In this document: positions 15,694 through 24,701 of the stretch, one piece after another
How the letters are laid out: each line of letters starts with the position of its first letter
How positions within the stretch are numbered: the stretch's first letter is position 1
Source of the DNA: Pseudomonas entomophila
Lineage (GTDB): Bacteria; Pseudomonadota; Gammaproteobacteria; Pseudomonadales; Pseudomonadaceae
Assembly (NCBI RefSeq): GCF_018417595.1
Contig: NZ_CP070982.1
Location: 5,507,001 to 5,571,000 of the forward strand
Length of the DNA: 64,000 bases
Direction: 5' to 3'
Translations under genes and position numbers: made by a program
The notes under the pieces: generated by a model
Told to the model about the DNA's origin: nothing
The model's database searches: none
The model's input: the letters and a program-made list of their open reading frames with translations, nothing else

Positions 15694-18126
15694 ATGTCCC
15701 GTGCCGTTGATGCTTTGCTTCGCCCCAGCCTGATGGCCCTGGCCATCGGCCTGGCCGCGCCGTTGGCCAGCCCCGCCCTGTTCGCCGCCGAGCAGTCCGC
15801 CATGCGTGCCTACAACCTGCCCAGCGCGCCGCTGGCCAGCACCCTGAACCAGATCGCCAGCCAGGCCGGCATCGCCCTGGCCCTGGACCCGGCGCTGGCC
15901 AGCGGCCGCGCCTCGGCGCCGGTCAACGGCGAGTACAACGGTGTCGGCGCCCTGCAGGCAGCCTTGCGCGGCACCGGCCTGCAACTTCAGCAAAGTGGCG
16001 CCGGGACCTACAGCCTGGTTGCAGCGCCGGATGACAGCCTGGTGCTGCCGGAAACCAGCGTGAACGCCGCCAGCGACAGCGAAAGCGCCTGGGGCCCGGT
16101 AGACGGTTACGTCGCCAAGCGCACCGCCGCAGGCACCAAGACCGACACCGCGCTGGTCGAAGTGCCGCGCTCCATCTCCGTCGCCACTCGTCAGCAGATG
16201 AGCGATCGCGGCGTGCACAGCCTCGATGATGCCGTGCGCTACATGCCAGGGATCGTCTCCGCCAGCTTTGGCAGCGACACCCGCTACGACTGGATGCGCG
16301 TGCGCGGCTTCGAGCCGACCCAGTTCCTCGATGGCCTGCCGCTGCCGCGCGGCATCTACGCCAACCCGAAGGCCGAGACCTGGAACCTGGACCGCCTTGC
16401 ATTACTGCGCGGCCCGGCCTCCTCGATCTATGGCCAGACCCCGCCAGGCGGCTTGCTGGACATGGTCAGCCGTCGCCCGCAGGCCGAAAGCGCCCATGAA
16501 ATCGAACTGCAGTACGGCAGCGACAACCATCGCCAGATCAACTTCGCCAGCACCGGCAAGATCGACGACCAGGGCCAGTTCCTCTACAGCGTCAGCGGCG
16601 TGGTGCGCGACGGTGGTACCCAGATCGACCATATCGACGACAAACGCTACAACATCGCCCCCAGCCTGACCTGGAATATCGACGAAGACACCTCGCTGAC
16701 CTTCCTCACCCAGTTCACCCGCGACGATACCGGGGCCACCAGCCAGTTCCGCCCGATCCAGGGCACCAAGATCGACATGCCGTTCGGCAAGATCTCCCAC
16801 CACAAGAACCTCGGCGACCCGGACTACGAGTTCTACGATCGCACCTACTACGCCTTGGGCTACGCGTTCGAACACCGTTTCAACGATGTCTGGCAGTTCC
16901 GTCAGAACCTGCGCTATACAAAGACAGAGCTGTCGTTCCAGAACATCACCCCCGGCAGCTACTACACCCCCGATGGGCCAGTGCAGGACGATGGCACCGT
17001 CAACCGCATGTCCACCAACGTCGATGAAAACATCGGCCAGTTCGCGGTCGACAACAACTTCCAGGCCGACTTCGCCACCGGCGCCATCAGCCATACCGTG
17101 CTGATCGGCCTGGATCACCAGCGCACCAACCACGACTTCCTGTCGATCTACGGTTTCAACGTACCGCCCACCAATGCCGTCAATCCGGTGTATGGCCTGC
17201 CGATCACCCGCCCGGACCGCTCCTCGGCCTACTACGACTACAACCAGAAGACCGTCCAGACCGGCCTCTACGTCCAGGACCAGATGGCCCTCGACAAGTG
17301 GCGCCTGACCCTTGGCGGTCGTGAGGACTGGGTCCACACCGGCACCAAGTTCTTCAACAAGGGCGATGCCACCAACACCCAGCGTGACAGCAAGTTCAGC
17401 GGCAACGCCGCGATCAGCTACGTCTTCGATTCCGGGTTCGTGCCCTACCTGTCCTATGCCGAGTCCTTCCAGCCCGCCAGCAGCGCGGACGCGGACCCGC
17501 TGAAGACATTCAAGCCAACCGAAGGCAAGCAATGGGAGCTGGGTATCAAGTACCAGCCACCGGGCTCCAATACCCTGCTTTCCGCCGCCGTGTATGACCT
17601 CACCCAGAAGAACATCCAAGTCAGCAATATCGAGGGCGGTGTGAGCGTCACCAGCCAGACCGGTGAAGTGAAGGTGCGTGGCCTGGAGCTTGAAGCCGTT
17701 TCCGATGTGACCGAAAACCTGAAGGTGGTTGCCGCCTACACACTGGCCAAGTCCGAAGTACAGGACGGCCAGTACAAGGGCAACCGCCTGCAACTGATGC
17801 CGAACCAGCAAGCCTCGCTGTGGGCCGACTACACCTGGCACAGCGGCGTGCTCGACGGTTTCGGGATCGGCCTGGGCGCGCGCTACACCGGCAACACCTA
17901 TGGCAACCAGGAGAACACCTGGCTGGGCAAGACCAACGCCTACACCGTGTTCGACGCGGCCGTGCACTACGACCTGGGCCGCCTGGACAACAGCCTCAAG
18001 GGCGCCTCGGTGGCGATCAACGCCACCAACCTGCTGAACAAGGACTACCTCTCCACCTGCGACGGGTACTACTGCTACTACGGCGACCAACGCAGCGTCG
18101 TCGCCAGTGCTTCCTACAAGTTCTGA
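15694..18126 (+). CDS. TonB-dependent siderophore receptor with N-terminal signalling (STN) domain
   Basis: An 810-aa outer-membrane transducer. It has a signal peptide (MALAIGLAAPLASPALFA, cleavage about 31) and an STN domain (YNLPSAPLASTLNQIASQAGIALALDP, about 38-110). A possible TonB box is SLVLPETSV. The plug domain (SISVATRQQMSDRGVHSLDDAVRYMPGI) runs from about 155 to 270 and a 22-strand barrel ends in the terminal aromatic SASYKF. The STN domain plus upstream sigma and anti-sigma genes define a cell-surface signalling receptor. Overall it looks like the FhuA/FiuA-type hydroxamate receptors, but ligand specificity is inferred. It is followed by a PepSY protein likely acting on the imported iron complex. 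Confidence 0.93.
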   Translation: MSRAVDALLRPSLMALAIGLAAPLASPALFAAEQSAMRAYNLPSAPLASTLNQIASQAGIALALDPALASGRASAPVNGEYNGVGALQAALRGTGLQLQQSGAGTYSLVAAPDDSLVLPETSVNAASDSESAWGPVDGYVAKRTAAGTKTDTALVEVPRSISVATRQQMSDRGVHSLDDAVRYMPGIVSASFGSDTRYDWMRVRGFEPTQFLDGLPLPRGIYANPKAETWNLDRLALLRGPASSIYGQTPPGGLLDMVSRRPQAESAHEIELQYGSDNHRQINFASTGKIDDQGQFLYSVSGVVRDGGTQIDHIDDKRYNIAPSLTWNIDEDTSLTFLTQFTRDDTGATSQFRPIQGTKIDMPFGKISHHKNLGDPDYEFYDRTYYALGYAFEHRFNDVWQFRQNLRYTKTELSFQNITPGSYYTPDGPVQDDGTVNRMSTNVDENIGQFAVDNNFQADFATGAISHTVLIGLDHQRTNHDFLSIYGFNVPPTNAVNPVYGLPITRPDRSSAYYDYNQKTVQTGLYVQDQMALDKWRLTLGGREDWVHTGTKFFNKGDATNTQRDSKFSGNAAISYVFDSGFVPYLSYAESFQPASSADADPLKTFKPTEGKQWELGIKYQPPGSNTLLSAAVYDLTQKNIQVSNIEGGVSVTSQTGEVKVRGLELEAVSDVTENLKVVAAYTLAKSEVQDGQYKGNRLQLMPNQQASLWADYTWHSGVLDGFGIGLGARYTGNTYGNQENTWLGKTNAYTVFDAAVHYDLGRLDNSLKGASVAINATNLLNKDYLSTCDGYYCYYGDQRSVVASASYKF

Positions 18127-18165
18127 GTGACCGGGGCTTGCCCCGCGATTGCGTAAGGAACCGTG

Positions 18166-19278
18166 ATGAAAAGCCAAACCATCCGCCGCTGGTCAGCGAT
18201 CCACACCTGGAGCAGCCTGGTGTGCACGCTGTTCCTGCTGTTGCTGGCCGTCACCGGCCTGCCGCTGATCTTCCACCACGAACTGGAGCACCTGCTCGGC
18301 GAGGCGCCAGAACTGCGCGAGATGCCCGCCGACACCCCGCACCTCGACCTGCAGCAACTGGTGCTCAAGGCCGAGCAGCACCGCCCGGGCGAGGCGATGC
18401 AGTATTTCGGCTACGAGGATGACGAGCGCAACGGCGTGGTGGCGATCATGGCCGCCACCGCCGGCACCGAGCCCGACCTGTCGCACACCTTCATGCTCGA
18501 TGCGCGCACCGGCGAGGCCGTGGCCATGCCGGCCGCCAACGGCGGCTTCATCATGCTCATGCTACGCCTGCATGTGGACATGCTCGCCGGGTTGCCCGGC
18601 AAGCTGTTGCTGGCTTTCATGGGGGTATTGTTCGTCGTTGCGATCATTTCCGGCACCGTGCTCTATGCGCCGTTCATGCGCCGTCTGGATTTCGCCACGG
18701 TGCGCCACGACAAGTCCCGACGCCTGCGCTGGCTCGACCTGCACAACCTGATCGGCGTGGTCACCCTGACCTGGGCCCTGGTGGTCGGTGTCACCGGGGT
18801 GATCAGCGCGCTGTCCGATCTGGTGATCGCCGCCTGGCGCAACGACAGCCTGGCCGCCATGGTCGCCCCCTACCGCGACGCGCCAACGCTCACCGAGCGC
18901 GCCCCGGCCAGCCGCCTGCTGGACATCGCCGCCGAGGCTGCGCCGGGCATGCGCCCGGACTTCATCGCCTTCCCCGGCACGCGCTTTTCCAGCGAACACC
19001 ACTATGCGGTGTTCATGAAAGGCAACACCCACCTGACCTCGCACCTGCTCACGCCGGTGCTGATCGACGCGCGTACCCTCGAGGTCACCGCCGTTGGCGA
19101 GCGGCCGTGGTACATGGACGCCATGAGCCTGTCGTCGCCCTTGCACTTCGGTGACTACGGCGGGCGCCCCATGCAGATCCTCTGGGCGGTGCTCGATGTG
19201 CTGACCATCATCGTGCTGGGCAGCGGCCTGTACCTGTGGTGGGGCAAGCAACGCAAACCCAGGGAGGCGCGTGCATGA
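18166..19278 (+). CDS. PepSY-associated TM helix protein (putative siderophore-iron reductase)
   Basis: A 370-aa inner-membrane protein of the PepSY/PiuB type with about four transmembrane segments: WSSLVCTLFLLLLAVTGLPLIF near residue 20, LLLAFMGVLFVVAIISGTVLY near 150, LTWALVVGVTGVISAL near 205, and a C-terminal LTIIVLGSGLYLWW. Conserved histidines, including HTWSS and DLHNLIG, are typical. Homologues next to siderophore receptors are thought to reduce or release iron in the periplasm. I use the ATG at 18166, six bases after AAGGA; GTG at 18163 is also in frame. It lies 39 bp behind the receptor, probably in one transcript. Confidence 0.85.
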   Translation: MKSQTIRRWSAIHTWSSLVCTLFLLLLAVTGLPLIFHHELEHLLGEAPELREMPADTPHLDLQQLVLKAEQHRPGEAMQYFGYEDDERNGVVAIMAATAGTEPDLSHTFMLDARTGEAVAMPAANGGFIMLMLRLHVDMLAGLPGKLLLAFMGVLFVVAIISGTVLYAPFMRRLDFATVRHDKSRRLRWLDLHNLIGVVTLTWALVVGVTGVISALSDLVIAAWRNDSLAAMVAPYRDAPTLTERAPASRLLDIAAEAAPGMRPDFIAFPGTRFSSEHHYAVFMKGNTHLTSHLLTPVLIDARTLEVTAVGERPWYMDAMSLSSPLHFGDYGGRPMQILWAVLDVLTIIVLGSGLYLWWGKQRKPREARA

Positions 19279-19451
19279 GCCACAAGTCGCAATCCACTGC
19301 GCGCCTTTTCGCCTGGCCGGTGCTGATCGCCTTGCTGGGGGCCCTGGGACTGTTCGCCGCCTTGCTGGGCGATGGCTGGTGGGATGGGCTGTCCTGGCTC
19401 GGCCTTGGGCTACCTGCGTGGTTCTCGATACGCGGCCTGTGGCGCCACTGA
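19275..19451 (+). CDS. 58-aa small membrane protein
   Basis: A short ORF starting at the ATGA overlap with the PepSY gene's stop codon. After a polar N-terminus (MSHKSQSTAR) it has two hydrophobic stretches, FAWPVLIALLGALGLFAALLG and LSWLGLGLPAWFSI, joined by DGWWDG. That looks like a two-helix hairpin. Translational coupling to the PepSY gene suggests an accessory subunit of the iron-reduction or uptake step. I do not recognise a named family. Confidence 0.72.
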   Translation: MSHKSQSTARLFAWPVLIALLGALGLFAALLGDGWWDGLSWLGLGLPAWFSIRGLWRH

Positions 19452-19522
19452 GGTAGCCGGCTAACACCGCTGCCCTGATGCCTTGGCGCAGCATGGTCCG
19501 CCCTCACAACAGGAGCCGGACC

Positions 19523-22500
19523 ATGACTACCCTGCCGCATTTTCAAACGCTGGATAACCGGCTTGACGCACTGCTCCCCCCCATTCACGGCGTCGAACAC
19601 AGCCTGAACCTGACGCTTGCTCAACTGTTCCCGGGCCTTACCATCAGTGCGAGCACAGTGTTTTTCGGCACGCATCAATTGTTGCAACTGGTGGGTTTCC
19701 ATCTGTTCGACGGCGGTACTTTTCGCTTGCCCGCCGCAAGCCAGGCAAAGCAAGCCGACTACCCGGCACTTATCCTGCCGCCTGATTTCAGCAGCCGCAT
19801 CGACAGTTTCTGCAAAACCATTCGCCAGGAGTTGCAAGCGCGCCTGGCAGCGTACTGGCTGGAGCGCTCCAGTAAAGGACTGACCCGCACCGTTAGCCTG
19901 GCAGTGCTGTACCGCGACCAGCTGGATGCGGAAATTCGCTTGCGCAGCACCGACAAGACCCTGTCTGCCGCGCATGCCCAACTGCTCAGGACCTGCCTGG
20001 AATTCCCACAACCTTGGCAGCGCCGGCACTTGCCAATCACCGCACGCCCCCAGGTCTACCGCCTGCTGCTGACCAGCACTGCGCCCAACTGGCGCAGCCA
20101 TGTGCCAGGTTTCCTGGTCCTCACTGAACAGGGGGCTGAAGGGCATATGCTTGAACACCATGAACCCGTCGGCCGAGCGCTGTTGTGCAGTGTCGCCCAC
20201 GGAATCGAAGCCTTCGACAGCCTGGCCGATCTCCACAAGGAGGTATGCGAGCGCCTGGAAGACCCGCAGCAGAGCCAGCACCTGCTCAAGCTCATGATCG
20301 ATCCTGACGACCAGCAAAGTGCTCGTCGCTCGGAACGTTTACGTTATGACTGGTATGCGGAGGACTTGGCCGATTACTTCGCCTCGACCCTGCGTGATAG
20401 CCAGGCCAAACACTTGAGCCATGCCTGGCAACTGGCATGGAAACAAGGCAAGCAGCGAGATATCAAGCAACTGGACGAGGCGCTGGCCACGGCACTCGAC
20501 ATACGCAAGGCCGTCGGCAGCCGTGGCCCACTTGCCAACCGCTACGGCCTTCTGCTTGAGAAGCACCTGCCCAACTGGCTGCGCACCACATCACGCCAAG
20601 GCGTCGCACACATCATGCAAGCCATGCAGGAACAAGTGATGGCCATCGAGGCAGCCAGCGCACCGGGCATCCTCACCCTAGAGCAATTCACCCAGCGGCA
20701 TAGCCTGCTGAACTGGGTAAACCTGCGCCTGCGCGAGTACCTGCAACGCGACCCAGGCCTGGACTGTGACCCCCGCGATATTTCTATCAACGTCACCCTC
20801 GCTCGCCAGATAGGCCCTATCGTGAACCCAATTCCATCGGGTAGCACCGGCTACATACCTGCAGCCAGCCGCCCCCATGCAAGCGCCACCATAGAGTTGG
20901 TGCAACACACCTACCGGCTAGACGAACTGGCCTTGCTGAACATCGCCTGGTTCGATGTGGACTACTGGCTGACGGCGCGTGTCTACCTTCACGGTGATCG
21001 GCCGCTGCCGGCGCTCACACCGCTACGGGTAAAGCAGATCGTGCGGCGCCTGAACGCCGGCAGTGGCTATCAGGCATATTTGCGCACGCAACTGCTCGAC
21101 TCGCCAGAGGGCCGCTGGCGCCAAGCGGCGTATGCGCAGATCCTGCGCACACGCATGAACGCCGAAGCGGTGAAAGCACGTTACGCCGGCCATTTTCTCG
21201 CCGACACCGACACACAGGGGTACGGCTGGGCCAGCACCGTCATCAGCACGCCCGACAGCCATGTTCGCCCTCAATATGACGGGCAGCAGGTGATAGCCCA
21301 GCAACTGCTCGTGCAGGGCGACACGCTGATGGGCGTGCTGCTGCTCGTCTCGCCAGGGAATTCGAAGCGGATCGTCGTCTACTGCCCCGACGTTCCGGAC
21401 CGGCGCTACTGGCGTGAGTACAACGACACCAAAGCGCTGATCAGGGCTGTGCGCAGTGACCCAGGCCTGCAAGATTACCTGGCCCAGCGATTACCGCTGC
21501 CCAGCGGGAAAACACTCAAGGCACGCTTGCGCAAAGGCCGACTGGGCGCGCTGGTCGCGCGCCAGGCGATTACCGGCGACCTGTACCAGGCGCTCTACCG
21601 CGCAGAAGTCAAAAGCCTGATGGCCCACAGCGATACCGTTAGCCGCAGCAATCAAGAGTTGCTGGGTGAATTCTCGGTCAATGTGCTCAGGCTGGTGCTG
21701 GATATCGTCACCTTCATACTGCCGCAACGGGCACTGATCTCCCTGGCATTTGGCCGTATGGCAATCTCCATATGGGACGGTTTCGAAGCCTTCGATCAGG
21801 ATGACCATGCCAATGCCTTGCATCATGCCGTGGCCGCCCTCGGCCACGCCTCTGCCGGGCTCAACGAAATGGCTGGGTCCAGCCTCATGCGCCGCACCTT
21901 GCGCGGGTTACCCAAACCGCCACCGGTGCCACTGCCCAAACACTACGAAACCGCACCCGACCCCGCCAGGCTGCGTTATCGCATCGACGCGGCCCATGGC
22001 GAGGCCGTTTACGAACAACTGTCGGCCGACCCTGGGCTGACCCAATACTTCGTGAGGGACAACCTGGGCCGCTATTACAATGTCAATTTTGACGGCTCAC
22101 GATGGCGAGCCACCGACCCCGACCAGCCGCATGCCTACCTGAAACTGCCGATCAAGCGTAGACAGGATGGGAGTTGGGTAGTGGACTCCTCCGTGCTGTG
22201 GCATGACGGCTTGCCAGACATCACGCAACTGCTTGAGCAATGTCGGCTCACAACGCCTCTACCGGGCATTGCCGTTGAAGAGGCAGAACACCTGTTCAGT
22301 CACGGCAGCACGCTGTACCTGCAGCTGAACAATCAACAGTTGCCAGTACGCCACCACCTGCTGCCAGGGCACTATCACCTGACCTTGCCCGACACACTGG
22401 CGGGCGAAGTGCCCGTCTGGGCGGTGCTGCGCCGCCAGGACGGTGAATGGCGTATCCGAGTTCGCCAGACCGGCCGCGGCAGCGACTGGCTGACGCTACC

Positions 22501-22546
22501 TGCAGACTACTCGCCCAGCCTGGGCAACAACCGGTCCAGCCGCTGA
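19523..22546 (+). CDS. Large toxin-like protein (DUF6543/dermonecrotic-toxin N-terminal type)
   Basis: A 1007-aa protein. The centre (about 440-540: YIPAASRPHASATIELVQHTYRLDELALLNIAWFDVDYWLTARVY and following) and the general layout match, as far as I can recognise, the DUF6543 family annotated as dermonecrotic-toxin domain in Pseudomonas. There is no signal peptide. A hydrophobic helical segment (VLRLVLDIVTFILPQRALISLAFGRMAI, about 720-755) is followed by a Pro-rich link and a C-terminal part rich in Y/G/W beta-type units (about 800-1007). No NEL ubiquitin-ligase, LRR or protease motif is visible. Family members are usually longer, so this is a compact version. ATG 19523 follows AGGAGC. Codon use looks less biased than its neighbours (TTA, ATA and AAA appear). 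No immunity gene is adjacent. Function is not established. Confidence 0.68.
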   Translation: MTTLPHFQTLDNRLDALLPPIHGVEHSLNLTLAQLFPGLTISASTVFFGTHQLLQLVGFHLFDGGTFRLPAASQAKQADYPALILPPDFSSRIDSFCKTIRQELQARLAAYWLERSSKGLTRTVSLAVLYRDQLDAEIRLRSTDKTLSAAHAQLLRTCLEFPQPWQRRHLPITARPQVYRLLLTSTAPNWRSHVPGFLVLTEQGAEGHMLEHHEPVGRALLCSVAHGIEAFDSLADLHKEVCERLEDPQQSQHLLKLMIDPDDQQSARRSERLRYDWYAEDLADYFASTLRDSQAKHLSHAWQLAWKQGKQRDIKQLDEALATALDIRKAVGSRGPLANRYGLLLEKHLPNWLRTTSRQGVAHIMQAMQEQVMAIEAASAPGILTLEQFTQRHSLLNWVNLRLREYLQRDPGLDCDPRDISINVTLARQIGPIVNPIPSGSTGYIPAASRPHASATIELVQHTYRLDELALLNIAWFDVDYWLTARVYLHGDRPLPALTPLRVKQIVRRLNAGSGYQAYLRTQLLDSPEGRWRQAAYAQILRTRMNAEAVKARYAGHFLADTDTQGYGWASTVISTPDSHVRPQYDGQQVIAQQLLVQGDTLMGVLLLVSPGNSKRIVVYCPDVPDRRYWREYNDTKALIRAVRSDPGLQDYLAQRLPLPSGKTLKARLRKGRLGALVARQAITGDLYQALYRAEVKSLMAHSDTVSRSNQELLGEFSVNVLRLVLDIVTFILPQRALISLAFGRMAISIWDGFEAFDQDDHANALHHAVAALGHASAGLNEMAGSSLMRRTLRGLPKPPPVPLPKHYETAPDPARLRYRIDAAHGEAVYEQLSADPGLTQYFVRDNLGRYYNVNFDGSRWRATDPDQPHAYLKLPIKRRQDGSWVVDSSVLWHDGLPDITQLLEQCRLTTPLPGIAVEEAEHLFSHGSTLYLQLNNQQLPVRHHLLPGHYHLTLPDTLAGEVPVWAVLRRQDGEWRIRVRQTGRGSDWLTLPADYSPSLGNNRSSR

Positions 22547-23949
22547 TACAGGGCACTGCCACTTGGCCAGTTGCGTAGCAGCCGCGCCCGATCACGGGCA
22601 TAGGCGGGGGCGAAGCTGAGCTGAGTGGCGTGTTGGCACATGGCGTCCAGATCAATCAGCGACCAGTGGCCGTTGTCCCAGAACAGATTGTGGCCCTTGA
22701 AATCACCATGGCTGATGCGCTCGCGGATAAGCTGCTGCATCAGCCGCACCAATGCCTCGACTTGCTCGTCAGGCGCCTCGCCACTGTCGACGAAGGGTGC
22801 GAAACAGGCGCTCAGGTCCGGGCCATCGGCGTATTCGGTTACCAGGTAGGCGCGGCTGCGCAAGCCCATCACCCGCTGCTCCAGCACCGCCAACGGGCGT
22901 GGGGTGGCGATGCCGAGGAACTCCAGGCGATGCCCTTCGATCCACGAGTGCCAGGCCCGGCTCGGGCGCCAGAAACGCTTGAACCAGTGGGCGGTGTTCT
23001 TGATGTTGTAGCGTTTGAGCACCAGGGTGCGGTCATTCACGTCGATACGCGCCACGCTGGCGGCACCACCGGTCTTGTACAGGTGGCCCTGATCGATCAG
23101 TGTGTCGGCCTGCTCCAACACCGGCAGCATCGCCTGCACCTCGCCACGGCGCACCGCCCGAAGGCCCGATAGCGTGCGCTGGACGCTGAACAGCGTGCAT
23201 TCACGCCCGGCCTTGTCCAGGTAATCCTTGAGCCGCCAGGTGCGCACCTTGTCCACCTGCTTGAGCAAGGCTTCCAGCGGCAACGCATGCTCGGCGTTGG
23301 CCAACAGGTAATGCACCAGCGCCTCTTCGATGAAGGGTTCCAGGCGTTTCGGCAATTGAGCGAACAGCACCCCGAGGTTTTCCAGTACGCGCTGGCGTGA
23401 TAGCTGCTGCCCGGGCGTCTCGGCCTTGATGCCGGCGCCATCGATCAAGTACAGCCGGCCACCCTGGCGCAGCAGGTTATCCAGATGCAGGTCTTGCTGC
23501 CACAGACCCTTGGCGTGCATTTGCGCCACGGCGGTCAATGCCTCGCCGAGCACCAGATGCTGCTCGTCGGCGAGCATCGGCAAGTGCTCCACTTCGGCCC
23601 AGGCGTCGCCCAGGCTCTCGGCGTTTTCCAGGAATTCGAACAGCAACCAGCCGCCCTCGCCTTCCTTCAAGCCATCGGCCAGCAGGCGTGGCGTCGTCAG
23701 GCCCTGGTCGGCCAGCAAGCGGGCGCCATCGAGCTCGCGCTGGAAATGGCGGGCGGCATTGCCGCCGACCAGCAACTTGGCCAGCACCTTGGTGCCACGC
23801 CAGATCCCGGCGCCGACATAGCGCTGGCCCGGCAGCACGCGCAACAGGCTGAGCAGCTGCAGGTCGGCCACGCCCGCGGCATCGGCGAGGGTGACGGTCA
23901 GGGGCAACGTCGGGGTGCGCCCGGCGTCCTTGAGTTCGGACAATCGCAT
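22507..23949 (-). CDS. LPS-core-cluster protein with two kinase-like domains
   Basis: A 480-aa cytoplasmic protein and last gene of the waa operon. Two kinase folds are in tandem. The first (about 25-230) has KVLAKLL, the catalytic-type QQDLHLDNLL and a DFG-equivalent LIDGAGIK. The second (about 270-480) has LVLKRYNIK, HGDFKGHNLF and SLIDLDAM. It probably phosphorylates LPS core sugars or acts with WaaP; I recall an equivalent at this place in the P. aeruginosa core locus. The ATG at 23949 shares one base with the previous gene's stop. Its 3' end overlaps the convergent toxin-like gene by 40 bp. Confidence 0.8.
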   Translation of the reverse strand: MRLSELKDAGRTPTLPLTVTLADAAGVADLQLLSLLRVLPGQRYVGAGIWRGTKVLAKLLVGGNAARHFQRELDGARLLADQGLTTPRLLADGLKEGEGGWLLFEFLENAESLGDAWAEVEHLPMLADEQHLVLGEALTAVAQMHAKGLWQQDLHLDNLLRQGGRLYLIDGAGIKAETPGQQLSRQRVLENLGVLFAQLPKRLEPFIEEALVHYLLANAEHALPLEALLKQVDKVRTWRLKDYLDKAGRECTLFSVQRTLSGLRAVRRGEVQAMLPVLEQADTLIDQGHLYKTGGAASVARIDVNDRTLVLKRYNIKNTAHWFKRFWRPSRAWHSWIEGHRLEFLGIATPRPLAVLEQRVMGLRSRAYLVTEYADGPDLSACFAPFVDSGEAPDEQVEALVRLMQQLIRERISHGDFKGHNLFWDNGHWSLIDLDAMCQHATQLSFAPAYARDRARLLRNWPSGSALYQRLDRLLPRLGE

Positions 23950-24701
23950 CAGCGGGCCTCTTTGTGACGACGGCGTTGCATCAAGCGCTGCAGCCAAGTA
24001 TCGACCTGCGCGCTGTCCGCCGGCAGGGCCAGGTAGGCGCCGAGCAGCGTGCGCACGTCTGCCTCGCTCCAGGCACCGGCGCGGCGCAACAGGGGCTCAA
24101 GATCCTTGAGCCGGTCTCGCATGCCGAGCAGCAGCGGGCGGGTCTTCTCCAGGTCGATGAGCTGTGCCTGCCAGCCTTCGCGGCGCTCGCGCAGGAAAAT
24201 GTGTTTGGGGTAGAAGCAGCCATGCACCTGCCCCGCCGCGTGCAGGGTGCGCGCCAGCTCACCGCAGGCCTGAAGGATTGGCTGGCGCTGGGCGGCCGTC
24301 AGCTGCGGCCATTCAGCCAGCAGGCTGTCCAGGTCGCGCCATTCGTCCAGGGCACGGGTCATGAGGATGGCGCGGTGCTGCCCATCCTGCTTGCGCTCGC
24401 CGTAGAACACCGCCTGCAGCGCCGGGATACCCAGCTTCTGGTAGCGGCTGATATTGCGAAACTCGCGGGCGAAGGTCGGTTCGCCGAAAGGGCGGTGCAA
24501 AGTGCGAGTGAGGTAGTCGCTCTGGCGCTTGAGGTAGTAGCCCTTGCCCTCCAGCTCCAGGCGGAACACGCTGCTCCAGCCGCCGCGGCCGGTGTTGGGT
24601 TCGTCCACGGCTTCGAGCTGCAGCGCCCAGAGCGCCTCGAAATCGCCCAGGCCATGGCGCTTGAGCAGTGCCTGGTCGGCACTGGCCAGGTAATCGGTCA
24701 T
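23949..24701 (-). CDS. wapQ: InaA/WapQ-type LPS kinase-like protein
   Basis: A 250-aa protein of the InaA/Kdo-kinase-like clan. A nucleotide-binding region (RGGWSSVFRLELEGKGYYLKRQSDY, about 38-62) precedes a catalytic-loop equivalent VHGCFYPKHIFL (about 158-169) and LIDLEKTRP. The usual catalytic Asp after HG is Cys, as I remember for InaA proteins, so activity may differ from WaaP. It lies between wapP (4-bp overlap) and the tandem-kinase gene. The symbol is by position and similarity to the P. aeruginosa core operon and is less sure than the family. Confidence 0.78.
   Translation of the reverse strand: MTDYLASADQALLKRHGLGDFEALWALQLEAVDEPNTGRGGWSSVFRLELEGKGYYLKRQSDYLTRTLHRPFGEPTFAREFRNISRYQKLGIPALQAVFYGERKQDGQHRAILMTRALDEWRDLDSLLAEWPQLTAAQRQPILQACGELARTLHAAGQVHGCFYPKHIFLRERREGWQAQLIDLEKTRPLLLGMRDRLKDLEPLLRRAGAWSEADVRTLLGAYLALPADSAQVDTWLQRLMQRRRHKEAR

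Noticed and set aside
16402..18177. 591-codon open frame opposite the TonB-dependent receptor
   Set aside because: Shadow frame; the plus strand encodes a signal peptide, STN, plug and barrel with terminal Phe.
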